The position numbers and the translations under genes were made by a program. The notes beneath the pieces are model-generated. The model ran no database searches and had not been told where the DNA came from. It was given only the letters and a program-made list of their open reading frames with translations. From contig NC_090709.1 of the NCBI RefSeq assembly GCF_040954835.1, positions 40,990,490-41,054,489 on the forward strand: DNA of 64,000 bases, given 5' to 3'. Below are positions 63,219-64,000 of this stretch, one piece after another (the first letter of the stretch is position 1; the number at the start of each line of letters is the position of its first letter). The DNA comes from Lepisosteus oculatus (lineage: Eukaryota > Chordata > Actinopteri > Semionotiformes > Lepisosteidae).

Positions 63219-64000
63219 TGTGATGGACTGGTGTCCTGTCCAGGGTGTGTGAGTGTGTGTGTCCTGTGATGGACTGCTGTCCTGTCCAGGGTGTGTGAGT
63301 GTGTGTGTGTCCTATGATGGACTGGTGTCCTGTCCAGGGTGTGTGAGTGTGTGTGTCCTGTGATGGACTGGTGTCCTGTCCAGGGTGTGTGAGTGTGTGT
63401 GTGTCCTGTGATGGACTGGTGTCCTGTCCAGGGTGTGTGAGTGTGTGTGTGTGTCCTGTGATGGACTGCTGTCCTGTCCAGCATGTGTGAATGTCTGTGT
63501 GTGTGTCCTGTGATGGACTGGTGTCCTGTCCAGGGTGTGTGAGTGTGTGTGTGTCCTGTGATGGACTGGTGTCCTGTCCAGGGTGTGTGTGAGTGTGTGT
63601 GTCCTGTGATGGACTGGTGTCCTGTCCAGGGTGTGTGTGTGTGTGTGTGTCCTGTGATGGACTGGTGTCCTGTCCAGGGTCTGTGTGTGTGTCCTGTGAT
63701 GGACTGGTGTCCTGTCCAGGGTGTGTGAGTGTGTGTGTGTGTCCTGTGATGGACTGCTGTCCTGTCCAGGGTGTGTGAGTGTGAGTGTGTGTGTCCTGTG
63801 ATGGACTGGTGTCCTGTCCAGGGTGTGTGAGTGTGTGTGTGTGTCCTGTGATGGACTGGTGTCCTGTCCAGGGTGTGTGAGTGTGTGTGTGTGTGTCCTG
63901 TGATGGGCTGGTGTCCTGTCCAGGGTGTGTGAGTGTGTGTGTGTGTGTCCTGTGATGGACTGGTGTCCTGTCCAGGGTGTGTGAGTGTGTGTCCTGTGAT
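62905..64000 (+). repeat. ~46-bp 'GTGATGGACTGGTGTCCTG' array reaching the window edge
   Basis: More than 22 units of TCCTGTGATGGACTGGTGTC / CTGTCCAGGGTGTGTGAG with GT runs of varying length. Same family as at 8.3, 10.4 and 14.4 kb. Confidence 0.93.

Overview
The window looks like a vertebrate MHC-region segment, most probably from a non-teleost ray-finned fish such as a gar, bowfin or sturgeon relative (inference). The base for this is spliced vertebrate genes, fish-type SINE and LINE-tail repeats, high GC, and the linkage of three genes that are MHC-linked in mammals: GTF2H4, ZNRD1/POLR1H and DDX39B. No prokaryotic features and no retroviral or Polinton-like elements were seen. Four genes could be assembled exon by exon, with reading frame kept across every junction.

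Layout. 1-2.4 kb (minus): 5' part of GTF2H4 (TFIIH p52), running off the left edge, with its CpG-rich promoter. 2.5-7.1 kb: intergenic, dominated by a 51-bp array and an array of about 43 CCAAT boxes. 8.0-14.05 kb (minus): a complete five-exon gene for a one-IgV-domain membrane receptor with a switch-type tyrosine motif; this is the least expected gene here. 15.2-19.75 kb (minus): complete ZNRD1, whose last intron is a GC-AG intron made almost wholly of a 29-bp satellite. 19.75-20.3 kb: short head-to-head promoter with two perfect CRE sites. 20.3-40.1 kb (plus): complete DDX39B/UAP56, 430 aa, with greatly swollen introns (intron 6 is 11.6 kb). 41.2-42.3 kb: twelve 91-bp units carrying a CTCF-like core. 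44-47.6 kb: tRNA-like units arranged as a large palindrome. 49.8-53.9 kb (minus): complete MGAT1, 457 aa, with an intron inside the coding region. 53.9-55.86 kb: a tandem duplication of about 975 bp. 56-62.2 kb: more arrays and a CpG-rich promoter-like stretch. 62.4-62.84 kb (minus): the last exon of an unidentified gene with a coiled-coil C-terminus; the window ends in its repeat-filled intron.

The known genes are housekeeping: transcription and repair (GTF2H4), RNA polymerase I (ZNRD1), mRNA export and splicing (DDX39B) and Golgi N-glycan processing (MGAT1). The IgV receptor is the only immune-type gene. By eye more than half of the window is tandem repeat, and most introns carry their own private minisatellite. 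Several arrays start or end exactly at splice sites. One 62-bp unit that contains a pyrimidine tract plus AG lies immediately before three different acceptors of DDX39B.
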